A DNA stretch of 64,000 nt from the NCBI GenBank assembly GCA_964619935.1, contig CAZUGO010000049.1:1-64000 (forward strand), given 5' to 3'. Source of the DNA: CAZUGO01 sp964619935. GTDB taxonomy: Bacteria > Planctomycetota > Phycisphaerae > UBA1845 > CAIVHJ01. Each line of letters opens with the position of its first letter. Position 1 is the stretch's first letter. Below are positions 46,507 through 55,690 of this stretch, one piece after another. The position numbers and the translations under genes are program-made. Below the pieces are notes generated by a model that was not told the DNA's origin, did no database searches, and saw only the letters and a program-made list of their open reading frames with translations.

Positions 46507-47106
46507 TCAGCGCGGCTCCCCTCCCATGATTCGGTAGGCATCCAGGGTCTTGCGGGCCTGAATCTGCTTCATTCGATCACCCAGTTTCAGGGGCAGCTCA
46601 TGCCGAATCACATGTTTGAAGTGATTCCAGTAGGCGTCCGCTTCGGCCGACCAGCGCCGCTTCTCGACGGGCCAGTCGGCCGGGTTGAGGGCCGCCGCCA
46701 CCTCGTTGGGGACCTCCATCACCGTTGCTTGCGTGCCGGTGAGCACCGCCGACCACCAGCGCATGACCAGGTCGCTGTAGTTTCGCAGGGCGGTGGGCGG
46801 AACCTTGTCTGACTTGAGAACGCGACTCAGGGCCTGCCCGACGTTCAGCAGGCCCTGGCCACCCAGGGTCTCGGCCATGGTCTTGATGCTTGGATCACCT
46901 TTGCCCAGCAACTCCAGCTGCGACTGCAAGGTGGCTTCGATCTTACCGAGCAGCTCGACCAGAATACCCAGGGCCTCGGCCACCTGCCGGTCCATAGCCG
47001 GGCCCGTGCCGACCGTGGCCTCTTCGAGGCATGGGACGTGGGCGCGCAGCGCCCGGGCAAACTGCTCCGCCGCGGCGGCGGGGCCGGGACCCGAATCGGT
47101 GGACAT
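46507..47106 (-). CDS. Unknown T6SS-linked protein, possible TagH C-terminal-like
   Basis: 199 residues from ATG 47106 (GAAGGGAG upstream). Predicted all-helical and cytoplasmic. The C-terminal part (RWSAEADAYWNHFKHVIRHE) recalls the helical end of FHA-containing TagH proteins, but the FHA domain itself is absent and the match is weak. Its place between the kinase-like gene and tssL, with 20 bases to tssL, suggests a cytoplasmic adaptor in the same complex. Confidence 0.4.
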   Translation of the reverse strand: MSTDSGPGPAAAAEQFARALRAHVPCLEEATVGTGPAMDRQVAEALGILVELLGKIEATLQSQLELLGKGDPSIKTMAETLGGQGLLNVGQALSRVLKSDKVPPTALRNYSDLVMRWWSAVLTGTQATVMEVPNEVAAALNPADWPVEKRRWSAEADAYWNHFKHVIRHELPLKLGDRMKQIQARKTLDAYRIMGGEPR

Positions 47107-47230
47107 GCTGGCTCCCTTCACGATGGGCCGGAATTCCCCGGGGAAAATCAACGACACGCTTCTGGGGCAATTCGCGGCTCAGTATAAATGTGGGTGCGCC
47201 GGAGAACAAATCCTTCCGCGTCACAGGCGT

Positions 47231-50200
47231 TCAGGGGGTGCGCCGATCGACGTCGACGTCCGCCAGGACCGCCGCCGGCAGCGTGATCCGGCGAACCAGG
47301 CGAAACCCCACGGTTCCGTGGCGCTCGACGGGCACGGTGTCCGGCGGCCGGTGCCCCGCAGACAGCACCTCCGGATCACGATCGAGCCAACTGCCGCCCA
47401 CCGCCACAACGGCGCCGCCGTCATCGCCGCCCGGTTCGCGGCAGTACTCCCAGACATCTCCGGGAAAGCCCAACGAGTCGGCGTCATCCCGGTGGCGGAC
47501 CTGCCACCATTCATCGCAGGTCAGCAGTTGGCAGCCCAGCGCCTGGGCGAACGCTTCGGCTTGGGCGGCGCTCAGACCGACGACCTGGTCCCGGGGGGGC
47601 CTGCCGATGATCTCGGCCCAGGTCTCCCACGGTCGATCGGCTTCGGTCCAATACGGCGGGCGGTCCTGAGCGCCGACCTCGGATGCCGGGCGGTACACAT
47701 CGGACACGCACACCTCCCGCTCGAGGAGGTAGCGCAGGTCAGGATCGCCTTGCTCCAACCGAATCAACCTGAAGATCATGGGAAAACCGGCGGTGTGCTT
47801 GAGCTGCACCCGCAATGGAAACCCGGCCGTCGATTCGCTGCCCACGGCGTCGAAGGACGCCCCCAGTTGCTCCAGCGCCTCCAGCCAGGCGGCGAAGTTC
47901 TGCTGCTCTTGGAGCGTCATGTCCTGCCGCGCCGAGGCTTCGAAATCGCGGCGGATCTCGGCATGGTCCGCCCAGGGAGCCGAGCGCAGTCGGTCGATCA
48001 TCGACCGATAGGCGAAGCCGCTGGCCAGCCACAACGGATCGTCGGCCCGCGACTCCGGGACCCACTGCAACGCCTGGTCCTGAACGACAAACCGGAAGCT
48101 GCGGGCAGCCCCCTCGTTCTGCGGACGCACCTCGATGTACAAGGTGTCCTCGGCGTCGAGAGGTTCCCGGGCGGTGATTCGAAACTGGTCCGGCGGCACC
48201 TCCAGGTCTTGAAACATCGCCGCGACCTCCTGAGGCGTGCGCTTGCTGGAGCCGAACACCGCCAGATAGTCGACCGCATCTTTCCGCAACCAGGCGTCGG
48301 TGAACCGCACCAGCAGGTCCTGTCCTTGTTGCTGGCGCCGCCAGGCAGCGGGCGGTGCCGGCCAGTCGATGTGCCCATCCGGCGACACGCGCCAGTGGTC
48401 GCTCGCCGAAAACGACAGCACCAGCGGCGCGGTCTCAAAGACCCGAGCGCTGCCCTCCAAGAGCCCTGGCCGATAGCGGATTCGGGCCCGTGCCGTGCCG
48501 CCTGCGAAATCGGGCTCGTCGAAGCGCAGTTCGGCTTCGCTGCACTGGTCCACCCAGGCGAGCGTTGATTCCAGATCGGCGACCACGGTCGCGCCGGTCC
48601 GAGCGGCCAGGGCCTGGGCATCCCGCGCGGCAAACGCCTGCTGAATCTGCCGAATGGCGTGCGTGATGCAACTGCGGCGATGTTCCTCCGGCTCGGCTTG
48701 AGGAACCGGCCGCATCTCGCGCAATCGCGCTTCCCCGGTGGTCGGATCGCGTTCGTACCCAACCTGCAATCGCGACCCCTGATACTCGTCACCACCGCTC
48801 ACAAACACCGCAGTCACCTCGAACTCGACGGCATCGTCGCCCAGCACCTGCCGGCATGCACCCAGTTCAAGCTTGCGCGCTGCACCCTGGTATCCCAGAT
48901 AACCGAGCAATCCTTCGGGGGGCGGCGCGCCGACAGCGAGCCGCTGCAGACGGGCCTCCGCACCGGCGGCGGTCGGTGACTCGCGGAACGCCGCTTGAAT
49001 GGTTTCGACCAGCGCGGCCACCCCACTGCCGAGCGCCGCCGATGCCAGCGTGTCGCGAACCTCGGTGATGAAGCGGGTGACCTCGGCTTGAGTCAGGTCG
49101 AAGATCAGGCCGCGCTCGGAGTCCGCCAGCGCGAAGGTCAAGGGTAGCGGCCGGCCGGCCACCGTTAGTGTGGAGGAGCCCGCGGAGCACACCAGATCGG
49201 CGCACACGGGATCGACCAGTTCCAGCGCCGGCGTGCCCTGGGCCAGCCCGTCGATGGCCCGGACCAGGTCTCGAGCCGGCGCGGGAAAGCCCAGCCACTC
49301 CACCAGCGCCAGACCGCCGGCCCGGGAGAAGCGGGGGCCAAGCTGGGGGCGAATCGCGTCGAAGGCGGCCGCCAGTCGGGCGCGGTTCCCGCCGCGGGCG
49401 CGGTGCGCGACGAAGGCCGAGCCGGCCAGCACCAGCACCGCCAGCGTCATCCCGACGGCCCGAGCATGGCGGCGCAGCCGGGCCTGCAATCTGCGGGTGC
49501 GCTCCCGCCTCTCGGCCTGGAGGCGCTCGGCCCGTTCGCGCTGCTCCCGCAAGCGGTGCTGCTCGGCCAGGTACTCCTGGCGCTGCTCCGGGTCGCCTGC
49601 AACCGCCGGGCGCGCCGGGTCCTCGATTCTGGGAACCAACGGGCCTGGCACCGCCGGCGCGGCGGCCGGGTCGTCGATCGAGCCCGCACGGCGGGCGCAC
49701 GCCGAGAGGACATCGAGCATCTCCACGAAAGTCGTGTACCGCTTGGAAGTCTCGCTGCGCAAGGCCTTGAAGATCAGCCCCGAGAACGGCCCGTCAAGGG
49801 TGGGGTTGCGCTGCCCAGGCGGCACCGGCAGTTCGATCAGAATCTGATACTTGCAGTCTTCTGGATCATCGCGGATGGCGCCAAAAGGATGCTTGCCGGT
49901 GGCCAGCTCGTAAAGCAACACCCCGACGGCAAAGATATCCGACTGCTGGCCGAACTGGGACGGGGCATTCCAGACCTCCGGGGCCACATTGCTGGCCACC
50001 TGGTTCAGCCAGAACTCATCAGCCCCATCCAGCACCTCCGCGTAACATTCAGCCACGCCGAAATCCAGCACCCGCAAGGTTCCGTCGCGTAGACGCACCA
50101 CGCTGGCTCCGCACAGGCCTCCGTGGCGCAGCACCGGTGGCTGACCCGCGGGGTAGGCGGCGGCGAGCGTTTCACACAGTTGGCGGGCCCATTCCAGGAG

Positions 50201-50443
50201 CGTCGCACCGTCCGGACGATCCCCGAGCACCAGGCTGCCCAACGAACGAACGTCCTGCAGCCCATAACACAACTCAATGCTGTCGCCGGCCTCGCGCACC
50301 TCGCCGGCCACGGCCACTCCCGGCGCTGCGTCGGAAAGGTCGCGCTGTTTGCCGACGACGGCCCGCAGGGCTGCCACCAGCCGAGCCACCTGGGCGTCGC
50401 TCAACTGCGGCGGCTTGGCAAAGGCGCGGATCAATTCAGCCAT
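47231..50443 (-). CDS. Membrane pseudokinase with NTF2-like and FGE-like periplasmic domains (T6SS-linked)
   Basis: 1070 residues from ATG 50443 (GGAAG upstream). Residues 1-250 are a protein-kinase fold reduced at the N-lobe: no Gly-rich loop or VAIK Lys is visible. The HRD-like motif reads HGGLCGASVV, so the catalytic Asp is missing, while DFG (127-129), the APE-like VAPEVW and QSDIFAVGVLLYELATGKHP remain. A coiled coil (about 288-325), one membrane helix (330-346), then two segments with NTF2-like texture (around 590-690 and 705-800). A C-terminal FGE/SUMF1-like domain (about 890-1053: FPGDVWEYC, VGGSWLDR, GTVGFRLVRR) completes it. It occupies the position of PpkA in T6SS loci, but as a likely inactive kinase it may instead be a signal-sensing scaffold. 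Confidence 0.75.
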   Translation of the reverse strand: MAELIRAFAKPPQLSDAQVARLVAALRAVVGKQRDLSDAAPGVAVAGEVREAGDSIELCYGLQDVRSLGSLVLGDRPDGATLLEWARQLCETLAAAYPAGQPPVLRHGGLCGASVVRLRDGTLRVLDFGVAECYAEVLDGADEFWLNQVASNVAPEVWNAPSQFGQQSDIFAVGVLLYELATGKHPFGAIRDDPEDCKYQILIELPVPPGQRNPTLDGPFSGLIFKALRSETSKRYTTFVEMLDVLSACARRAGSIDDPAAAPAVPGPLVPRIEDPARPAVAGDPEQRQEYLAEQHRLREQRERAERLQAERRERTRRLQARLRRHARAVGMTLAVLVLAGSAFVAHRARGGNRARLAAAFDAIRPQLGPRFSRAGGLALVEWLGFPAPARDLVRAIDGLAQGTPALELVDPVCADLVCSAGSSTLTVAGRPLPLTFALADSERGLIFDLTQAEVTRFITEVRDTLASAALGSGVAALVETIQAAFRESPTAAGAEARLQRLAVGAPPPEGLLGYLGYQGAARKLELGACRQVLGDDAVEFEVTAVFVSGGDEYQGSRLQVGYERDPTTGEARLREMRPVPQAEPEEHRRSCITHAIRQIQQAFAARDAQALAARTGATVVADLESTLAWVDQCSEAELRFDEPDFAGGTARARIRYRPGLLEGSARVFETAPLVLSFSASDHWRVSPDGHIDWPAPPAAWRRQQQGQDLLVRFTDAWLRKDAVDYLAVFGSSKRTPQEVAAMFQDLEVPPDQFRITAREPLDAEDTLYIEVRPQNEGAARSFRFVVQDQALQWVPESRADDPLWLASGFAYRSMIDRLRSAPWADHAEIRRDFEASARQDMTLQEQQNFAAWLEALEQLGASFDAVGSESTAGFPLRVQLKHTAGFPMIFRLIRLEQGDPDLRYLLEREVCVSDVYRPASEVGAQDRPPYWTEADRPWETWAEIIGRPPRDQVVGLSAAQAEAFAQALGCQLLTCDEWWQVRHRDDADSLGFPGDVWEYCREPGGDDGGAVVAVGGSWLDRDPEVLSAGHRPPDTVPVERHGTVGFRLVRRITLPAAVLADVDVDRRTP

Positions 50444-50566
50444 GATCAAGCTTCCGCAACGGGGGGTGGCGACTTGCCAGCGCGGCTGGGTCCACCACCC
50501 TGGTTATGAAAACGGGACGGCTTGCCCGTGGACAAGCCGCCCCGATGAGGTCACCCTCCAGGACCG

Positions 50567-51289
50567 TCAGGAGGCACACGGATCGACGGCAGTGGTTTCC
50601 ACCGTTCCGTCTCTCATCTCGGTCCAGGCATCGCACACCAGGCCCAGTGTATCAAAGAAATCATTGATGACGTTGCTCACGAACCCGGGCACGAACGGAG
50701 CCAAGCTGGCATCCACCTGGTCCTGGGCCAGGTCGGTCGCCAGTTGAATCAGTTGTTCTTTGGAAGCCGCTTCGTTGGCGATGAAGAAGTCGCAGAAGCT
50801 GTCCACGGAATCACGAATCGCGGAGCAATCACCCACGTCGAGGGTCTGGTTTCGGGCGCGCGTGAATATCGGGAGGTCGTCCGGCAGTCCTCCGAAGGAA
50901 AAGGTGGTCGGCGTGGACGACAGCGGCAGCACGGTGGTCAATTGAACGCTGCTGGTCATGCGGTCAAAGGAGAACGAGTTGCCGGCTTCGGTTTCGATCG
51001 ATCGCGGAACCGCCACATCCGACGCGATGGTGTCATCGAAAAGCACTCGTTCCTGACCGCCGCTGGCGGTGGTGATCGCGATCTCGTCAATCGCAGTACC
51101 GTCGGCGTTGACATTGAGCGTCATTACGTTTCCGTCGTTCTCAACCGTTCCTCCGTCCATCGGGTTGTCGCCGCTGCCGCCTTGGAATGAAGCCGGGGTG
51201 CTGGCCGCGCCTCCACAACCATGGAGCGCCACAACCAGGGAGCAGCACCCGCCAGCAAGCAGAATCCGCGCGGCTCGATTGAAACTCAT
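50567..51289 (-). CDS. Lipoprotein of unknown function
   Basis: 240 residues from ATG 51289, preceded by AAGGAGG. The signal ends in a lipobox-like VALHGCGG (Cys 25). It is followed by a Gly/Ser/Thr/Asp-rich stretch, a beta-rich domain, and a helical C-terminus with paired Cys (CSAIRDSVDSFCDFF). No known domain. Precedes the pseudokinase gene by 123 bases on the same strand and could be part of that transcript; it is not a recognisable TssJ (too long, Cys-rich C-terminus). Confidence 0.65.
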   Translation of the reverse strand: MSFNRAARILLAGGCCSLVVALHGCGGAASTPASFQGGSGDNPMDGGTVENDGNVMTLNVNADGTAIDEIAITTASGGQERVLFDDTIASDVAVPRSIETEAGNSFSFDRMTSSVQLTTVLPLSSTPTTFSFGGLPDDLPIFTRARNQTLDVGDCSAIRDSVDSFCDFFIANEAASKEQLIQLATDLAQDQVDASLAPFVPGFVSNVINDFFDTLGLVCDAWTEMRDGTVETTAVDPCAS

Positions 51290-51310
51290 GACTTTCCTCC
51301 TTGGAGTTGA

Positions 51311-51333
51311 TCGAACGCTATTGTGACGTTCGA
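51311..51333. promoter_or_regulatory. Inverted repeat in the 5' leader of the lipoprotein gene
   Basis: TCGAACG (51311-51317) and CGTTCGA (51327-51333) are perfect 7-bp arms around nine bases, about 20 bases upstream of the start codon. It could be a regulator site or an mRNA hairpin. Confidence 0.4.
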
Positions 51334-51831
51334 CCGTGTGCAATTCTAATCACGTCAAGTGGTCGGACAAGATCGATTATCGTCAGTTGCGGGCTTTTCC
51401 TGTATCACAAAGGCAGCCCACGCGATCGCGCACCGTCGGTAACCGCCGACAAGCAACTTTCCGAAGCGTGACCTGAGGGGACAACCCCGGTGTCCGACAA
51501 GAAGTTCCAGCGCTGAGCGGGCGCTTCCGGTTTCGGGGTGCCACTTTGGGCAATACCGCCCAGTCGCTTGGCTCCGCCTGGTTATTGGAATCCCTCCAGC
51601 GGGATACCTATTTCTTTAAGTCATTATTTTTAAAATAGTTATCGCCTGTCAGCCGATCCGAGGCGACTCTCTGGCATGCCAAGTGGCTGGCCTGGGTCGA
51701 GGGGAATGGAACCGAGTGGTCGCGAACTGCGACAGGCCTGGTGGGAGCGAGAAGCCAGAACTGAACGAACTGCTGCCTCTGTCGGCTGCGGCCGCCCGGT
51801 CCCGAGTGGGCCGGTCGGTCGTGGCCCGTTT
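51334..51831. other. Intergenic region, no gene seen
   Basis: About 500 bases between the lipoprotein gene start and the 3' end of ftsH. No supported gene. It contains an AT-rich patch (about 51612-51643) that is unusual in this GC-rich window and may hold a promoter. Confidence 0.4.
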
Positions 51832-51855
51832 GCCGGCGGGGACTCGCCCGCCGGC
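51832..51855 (-). terminator. Stem-loop after ftsH
   Basis: Perfect 9-bp arms GCCGGCGGG (51832-51840) and CCCGCCGGC (51847-51855), 6-base loop, starting three bases past the ftsH stop. No T-tract, so termination efficiency is uncertain. Confidence 0.5.
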
Positions 51856-51858
51856 GGT

Positions 51859-53898
51859 TCAACTTGGCTGGGGCATTGGACCCGTGCCTAGCGCGGTGTC
51901 GTCGTCCGGCCGCGGCTTGCGGGTTCTGGGTTCACCCTTGGTCGAAGCCGCGGCACTGCGCGGATCGTCCAGGAGATCGCCAATGGTCGGCTTGGTGATG
52001 GTCTCGCCGCGCATGATGGCAAGCACCTCGTTTCCTTCCAGGGTCTCGTACTTGAGCAAGGCTTTGGCCACCGCTTCGAGGGTGTCCCTCTTCTCGTTGA
52101 GCAGCTGCTGGGCTTCGGCGTAGGCATCGTCAATCAGCTTCTTGACCTCGGCGTCAATGCGCTGGGCGGTCTCCTCGGAGTACGTTCTGCCGCCCGGCAG
52201 TCCGTAGGCACTCTCACGTTCGTCCTCACCGAGATGGACAAAGCCGAGCCCCTCGTTCATTCCGAACTCGGTGACCATCATTCGGGCGATGCGCGTGGCC
52301 TGCCGAATGTCGGAGGCGACGCCGGAGTTGACATCCTTGCTGAAGCTTTCTTCGGCAATACGGCCCGCGCACAGGATGCGAAGTTGGGCCAGCATCCAGT
52401 TACGATTGTGGTTGGTCCGATCTTTCTCGGGCAGCGAGAAGGTGGCCCCCAGAAACGATCCCCGCGGCAGGATGCTGACCTTGTGCACGGGGTCGGAATG
52501 CTTGGACAGCAGGATCTGGACCACGGCGTGACCGGCTTCGTGGTACGCGGTCGCCAGTCGTTCCTTCTCATCGATGACCCGGCTCTTGCGGGCCCGGCCC
52601 CAGCGAACCTTGTCGCGCGCTTCTTCGAGATCCTCCATCTCGATGAAGTCCTTGTTTTCCAGGGTGGCCAGCAGCGCCGATTCGTTGATCACCGCGGCCA
52701 GATCCGCACCGCTGAAGCCAGGCGTGGCCCGGGCCAGCCGTTGCAGGTCGACATCCGGACCGATCTTGACCTTGCGGGCATGAACCTTCAGGATTTCGAA
52801 GCGGCCCTTGACGTCGGGTGCCGGCACGGCGACCTGGCGGTCGAAGCGCCCGGGTCTGATGAGCGCCGGATCCAGCACATCGACGCGATTGGTGGCGGCG
52901 ATCACGATCACCTGGTCGCTGGATTCGAAGCCATCCATCTCCACCAGGATGGCATTCAGGGTCTGCTCCCGTTCATCGTGACCTCCGGTGGAAAAGCCTG
53001 CCCCGCGACGGCGGCCCACCGCATCAATTTCATCAAGGAAGATGATGCACGGTGAGTTCTCCTTGGCCGACTTGAACAAGTCGCGTACCCGTGAGGCACC
53101 GACCCCGACGAACATCTCGACGAAGTCGCTGCCGCTGATCGAAAAGAAGGGTACGTCCGCTTCGCCGGCGATGGCCTTTGCCAGCAGGGTCTTGCCGCAG
53201 CCGGGCTCGCCCAGCAGCAGCACGCCGCGCGGGATGCGTCCGCCGAGATGTTGAAACTTCCGCGGGTTGCGCAGAAACTCGATGATCTCGGTGACCTCCT
53301 CCTTGGCTTCATCGATCCCCGCCACGTCATCGAAGGTGATGTTGGTATGTTCCTTGGTGGTCATGCGGTGCTTGGAGCGGCCGAAGCTGCCCAGCATGCC
53401 CCCGGCACCGCCGGCATTGCGCATGGGACGCAGAACCAGGAACCACAGGAACGCGAAGATCAGCAGCCAGGGCAGGAGCGAAGCGATGACCCCCATCAGC
53501 AGGGTGGTGCTCTGCTCGTACTTGACCACGCCGGTGACGTGCTGGCTGATCTCGTCCACCAGCTTCTCGTTCTCGGTAGGCTTGTTCCAAAAGACCTTGA
53601 ACTCGACGTCGCTGGCGCCGCGGGTGCCGACGGGGTCGTCGGGCTGAGCCGCGCGAACCCCCAGGATGGCGTCGTCGCGCAGGGTGACTTCCTTGACCTT
53701 TCCGGTCCGCAGCAAATCGATGAACTCGCTGTAGGAAATCTCCTGGGCACTGCCCATGCTGTTGCTGAGCAGGACCAGAAGCAGGAAGAGGAAGCAGATG
53801 ACCACCACCCAACCGAACAGCCCACGAGGCATCCGCAGGTTGGGATTGGGCGGCCGCGGATCGGGGTTGCGGCTGGGATCGGGGTTCGAATCCGGCAT
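51859..53898 (-). CDS. ftsH: ATP-dependent zinc metalloprotease FtsH
   Basis: 679 residues. Two membrane helices (about 28-48 and 131-157) flank the small periplasmic domain. AAA+ domain: Walker A GEPGCGKT (230-237), Walker B CIIFLDEIDAVG, and the second region of homology NRVDVLDPALIRPGRFDRQV. The M41 protease zinc site HEAGH is at 453-457. It degrades membrane and cytosolic proteins at the inner membrane. The ATG at 53898 is preferred over a TTG one codon earlier. Last gene of the recO-bamD-lptE-ftsH run but with a possible own promoter. Confidence 0.95.
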   Translation of the reverse strand: MPDSNPDPSRNPDPRPPNPNLRMPRGLFGWVVVICFLFLLLVLLSNSMGSAQEISYSEFIDLLRTGKVKEVTLRDDAILGVRAAQPDDPVGTRGASDVEFKVFWNKPTENEKLVDEISQHVTGVVKYEQSTTLLMGVIASLLPWLLIFAFLWFLVLRPMRNAGGAGGMLGSFGRSKHRMTTKEHTNITFDDVAGIDEAKEEVTEIIEFLRNPRKFQHLGGRIPRGVLLLGEPGCGKTLLAKAIAGEADVPFFSISGSDFVEMFVGVGASRVRDLFKSAKENSPCIIFLDEIDAVGRRRGAGFSTGGHDEREQTLNAILVEMDGFESSDQVIVIAATNRVDVLDPALIRPGRFDRQVAVPAPDVKGRFEILKVHARKVKIGPDVDLQRLARATPGFSGADLAAVINESALLATLENKDFIEMEDLEEARDKVRWGRARKSRVIDEKERLATAYHEAGHAVVQILLSKHSDPVHKVSILPRGSFLGATFSLPEKDRTNHNRNWMLAQLRILCAGRIAEESFSKDVNSGVASDIRQATRIARMMVTEFGMNEGLGFVHLGEDERESAYGLPGGRTYSEETAQRIDAEVKKLIDDAYAEAQQLLNEKRDTLEAVAKALLKYETLEGNEVLAIMRGETITKPTIGDLLDDPRSAAASTKGEPRTRKPRPDDDTALGTGPMPQPS

Positions 53899-53962
53899 CA
53901 AGCGGTTTCCTCAATCGGCTGCGGCAATCACGGTATCGGCAAAAAGCCACAGGTCTCCGTGG

Positions 53963-53991
53963 ATTATAGGCATGCTACCAGGACGATTCCA
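53963..53991 (-). promoter_or_regulatory. Possible promoter for ftsH
   Basis: On the minus strand, a perfect -10 TATAAT (53963-53968) is preceded at 17 bases by TGGAAT (53986-53991), a weak -35 inside the end of the lptE-like gene. It lies 65 bases upstream of the ftsH start. Confidence 0.5.
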
Positions 53992-54526
53992 TCGATTCGA
54001 CGAGCTGTTCGGCGACACTGTCCAGACCGCGAACGGCCCCATCGAAGAAGGTCTCTCCCGCGGGCCGAATATAGGTCGCAGTCACCCCAAAGCGCTGCCG
54101 CTCCGCCAGCACGGCCCCGGTCCGTTGATCCTTCCACCGATAACTCACCACGAAGGTCGCGCTGGTCTCGCGCGGCAGGTCGGTCGCGTAGGAGTCACCC
54201 AGCACGTTCTGGTGGACCTCCACCAATTCGCCGCTGAGGACCGTCTGGGCGTTCTGGCGGGTGGTCACGCGATACCCTGAATCCATTTCCAGGCGCTTGA
54301 CGATGGCCTCGGTCAGCCGAAACTCCAGGGTCCGCCGAAAGTCGCGATTCTGAAACATCTCGACATGAATGGTCCGTACGCCACTGTTGAATGGTCGCCG
54401 CATGGAGTACCCGCAGCCGCTGAGCAACACCGCGACGAGCAGCAGCCCCACACCACCCCGCAGCAACACCGCGCGGGTCCGATACCGTGCAGTCAGGCGG
54501 TCAAACGGACGATGACCGGTACTCAT
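53975..54526 (-). CDS. lptE: LptE-family outer-membrane lipoprotein
   Basis: 183 residues from ATG 54526, with a textbook GGAGGAACGCA ribosome site. Signal with lipobox LLSGC (Cys 38), then CGYSMRRPFNSGVRTIHVEM...EFRLTEAIVKRLE, the typical LptE start (CGY...I.VP.F.N......L...LT.A....). LptE plugs the LptD barrel in LPS transport to the outer membrane; LptE-like proteins are widespread in diderms including Planctomycetota. Confidence 0.75.
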   Translation of the reverse strand: MSTGHRPFDRLTARYRTRAVLLRGGVGLLLVAVLLSGCGYSMRRPFNSGVRTIHVEMFQNRDFRRTLEFRLTEAIVKRLEMDSGYRVTTRQNAQTVLSGELVEVHQNVLGDSYATDLPRETSATFVVSYRWKDQRTGAVLAERQRFGVTATYIRPAGETFFDGAVRGLDSVAEQLVESMESSW

Positions 54527-54615
54527 TGCGTTCCTCCGGTGCCGTGGCATCAGACCCCGGTCAAGGACCCCGACGCCAGCCGCTGCGGCCAGGTCGGATG
54601 GGTCCCTGCGGTAGA

Positions 54616-55605
54616 TCAAGGCCCGGTCTGCGGGACTTCCTGGCCCAAGGCGCTCAGGGCCGTGGCCGCCTGCGCGGCCGCCCGCGTCCCCTCCCAGTGT
54701 TGCACCACCGAGCGGTAGTAGAAGACGGCCGCCTGGGTCTGGCCGACCGTCCCATAGTATTCGCCGATCGAGTAGTCCTTCTGGGCACGTCGATTGCGGA
54801 TGTCCTCAAGAATCAAGTCCACATTGTGTCGTTCAGCGGCGCGGGGGAACTGATCACGATAACGCAGGAAGCGTTCCTCCGCTTCGACCAGTGCCCCATC
54901 ATCAAAATGAATCCCGGGGAAACGACCCAAGGCCGCCTGGGCCCTCCGAAGGTGCACCACGGGTGCTCGCCGGCTCTGCGGAAACCCATCGATCAGCCGC
55001 CCGTATTCGTCCTCGGCCAGCGCGAACTCGCCGCGACCGAAGTAGTAGTCCGCCTTGGTCAGCAGGGCGTCCTCGACCAGCGTGGTGGGCTCCATCCCGC
55101 TGGACAGTTCATCCAGGATCTTGATGCCCAGGTCCCGGCTCGGCAGCATGCGGATGCCGATGAACTTGCGCTTGCGGCCGCTGAGAAAGATCTCGGCAAT
55201 ATTGAACTGCAGTTCCCGGGCCTTTTCGGTAATGTCATCGGTGCCGGAGTCGGCAGTCAGATCCTTCAGCAAGGTGTACGACTTGTAGAAATCGGCATCA
55301 GAATATTCGATCTCGGCCTGGGTCAGCCTGGCCTCCCGCGACAGCGCATGCCCGGTGCCGTGGATTTTCAGCCAAGTCCCGATGCCACGGCGGGCCGGCC
55401 CCAGGTGCCCGTCCGCCAGGTCCGCACGAACCCCCCGCAGGTCGCCGTCCGGCGTGCCCGGCTGCGGTGGGGGAATCTCCACCCACTCGCCCTGCTGCGG
55501 ATCGAACTCCAACTGGGCGGCGACGGGGGCTCGTGTGCTGGTGCACGCCCCAAGCAGCATCAGCCCACAGGGCAGGATAAGGATCTTTCGAGCGGATGCA
55601 TGCAA
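54616..55605 (-). CDS. BamD-like TPR lipoprotein
   Basis: 329 residues. Signal with lipobox LLGAC (Cys 21). The body is TPR-like, with DALLTKADYYFGRGEFALAE, DEYGRLIDGFPQSRRAP and FFLRYRDQFPRAAERH-type stretches resembling the BamD/YfiO family of outer-membrane assembly lipoproteins. It is longer than classical BamD (about 245) by an N-terminal linker, so exact orthology is uncertain. Upstream of the lptE-like gene by 89 bases, in keeping with an envelope biogenesis operon. Confidence 0.7.
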   Translation of the reverse strand: MHASARKILILPCGLMLLGACTSTRAPVAAQLEFDPQQGEWVEIPPPQPGTPDGDLRGVRADLADGHLGPARRGIGTWLKIHGTGHALSREARLTQAEIEYSDADFYKSYTLLKDLTADSGTDDITEKARELQFNIAEIFLSGRKRKFIGIRMLPSRDLGIKILDELSSGMEPTTLVEDALLTKADYYFGRGEFALAEDEYGRLIDGFPQSRRAPVVHLRRAQAALGRFPGIHFDDGALVEAEERFLRYRDQFPRAAERHNVDLILEDIRNRRAQKDYSIGEYYGTVGQTQAAVFYYRSVVQHWEGTRAAAQAATALSALGQEVPQTGP

Positions 55606-55690
55606 CGGCTTCGAGTCCTAAAGCAGTGAGGCATTGAAGACGGCCCGGATTCTAAACCGCGCACCGGACCTTGGCAACGCAGGCCGAAGT

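Noticed and set aside
50567..51289. TssJ-type T6SS lipoprotein
   Set aside because: Too long (240 residues), with Cys pairs and a helical C-terminus not found in the compact TssJ beta-sandwich.
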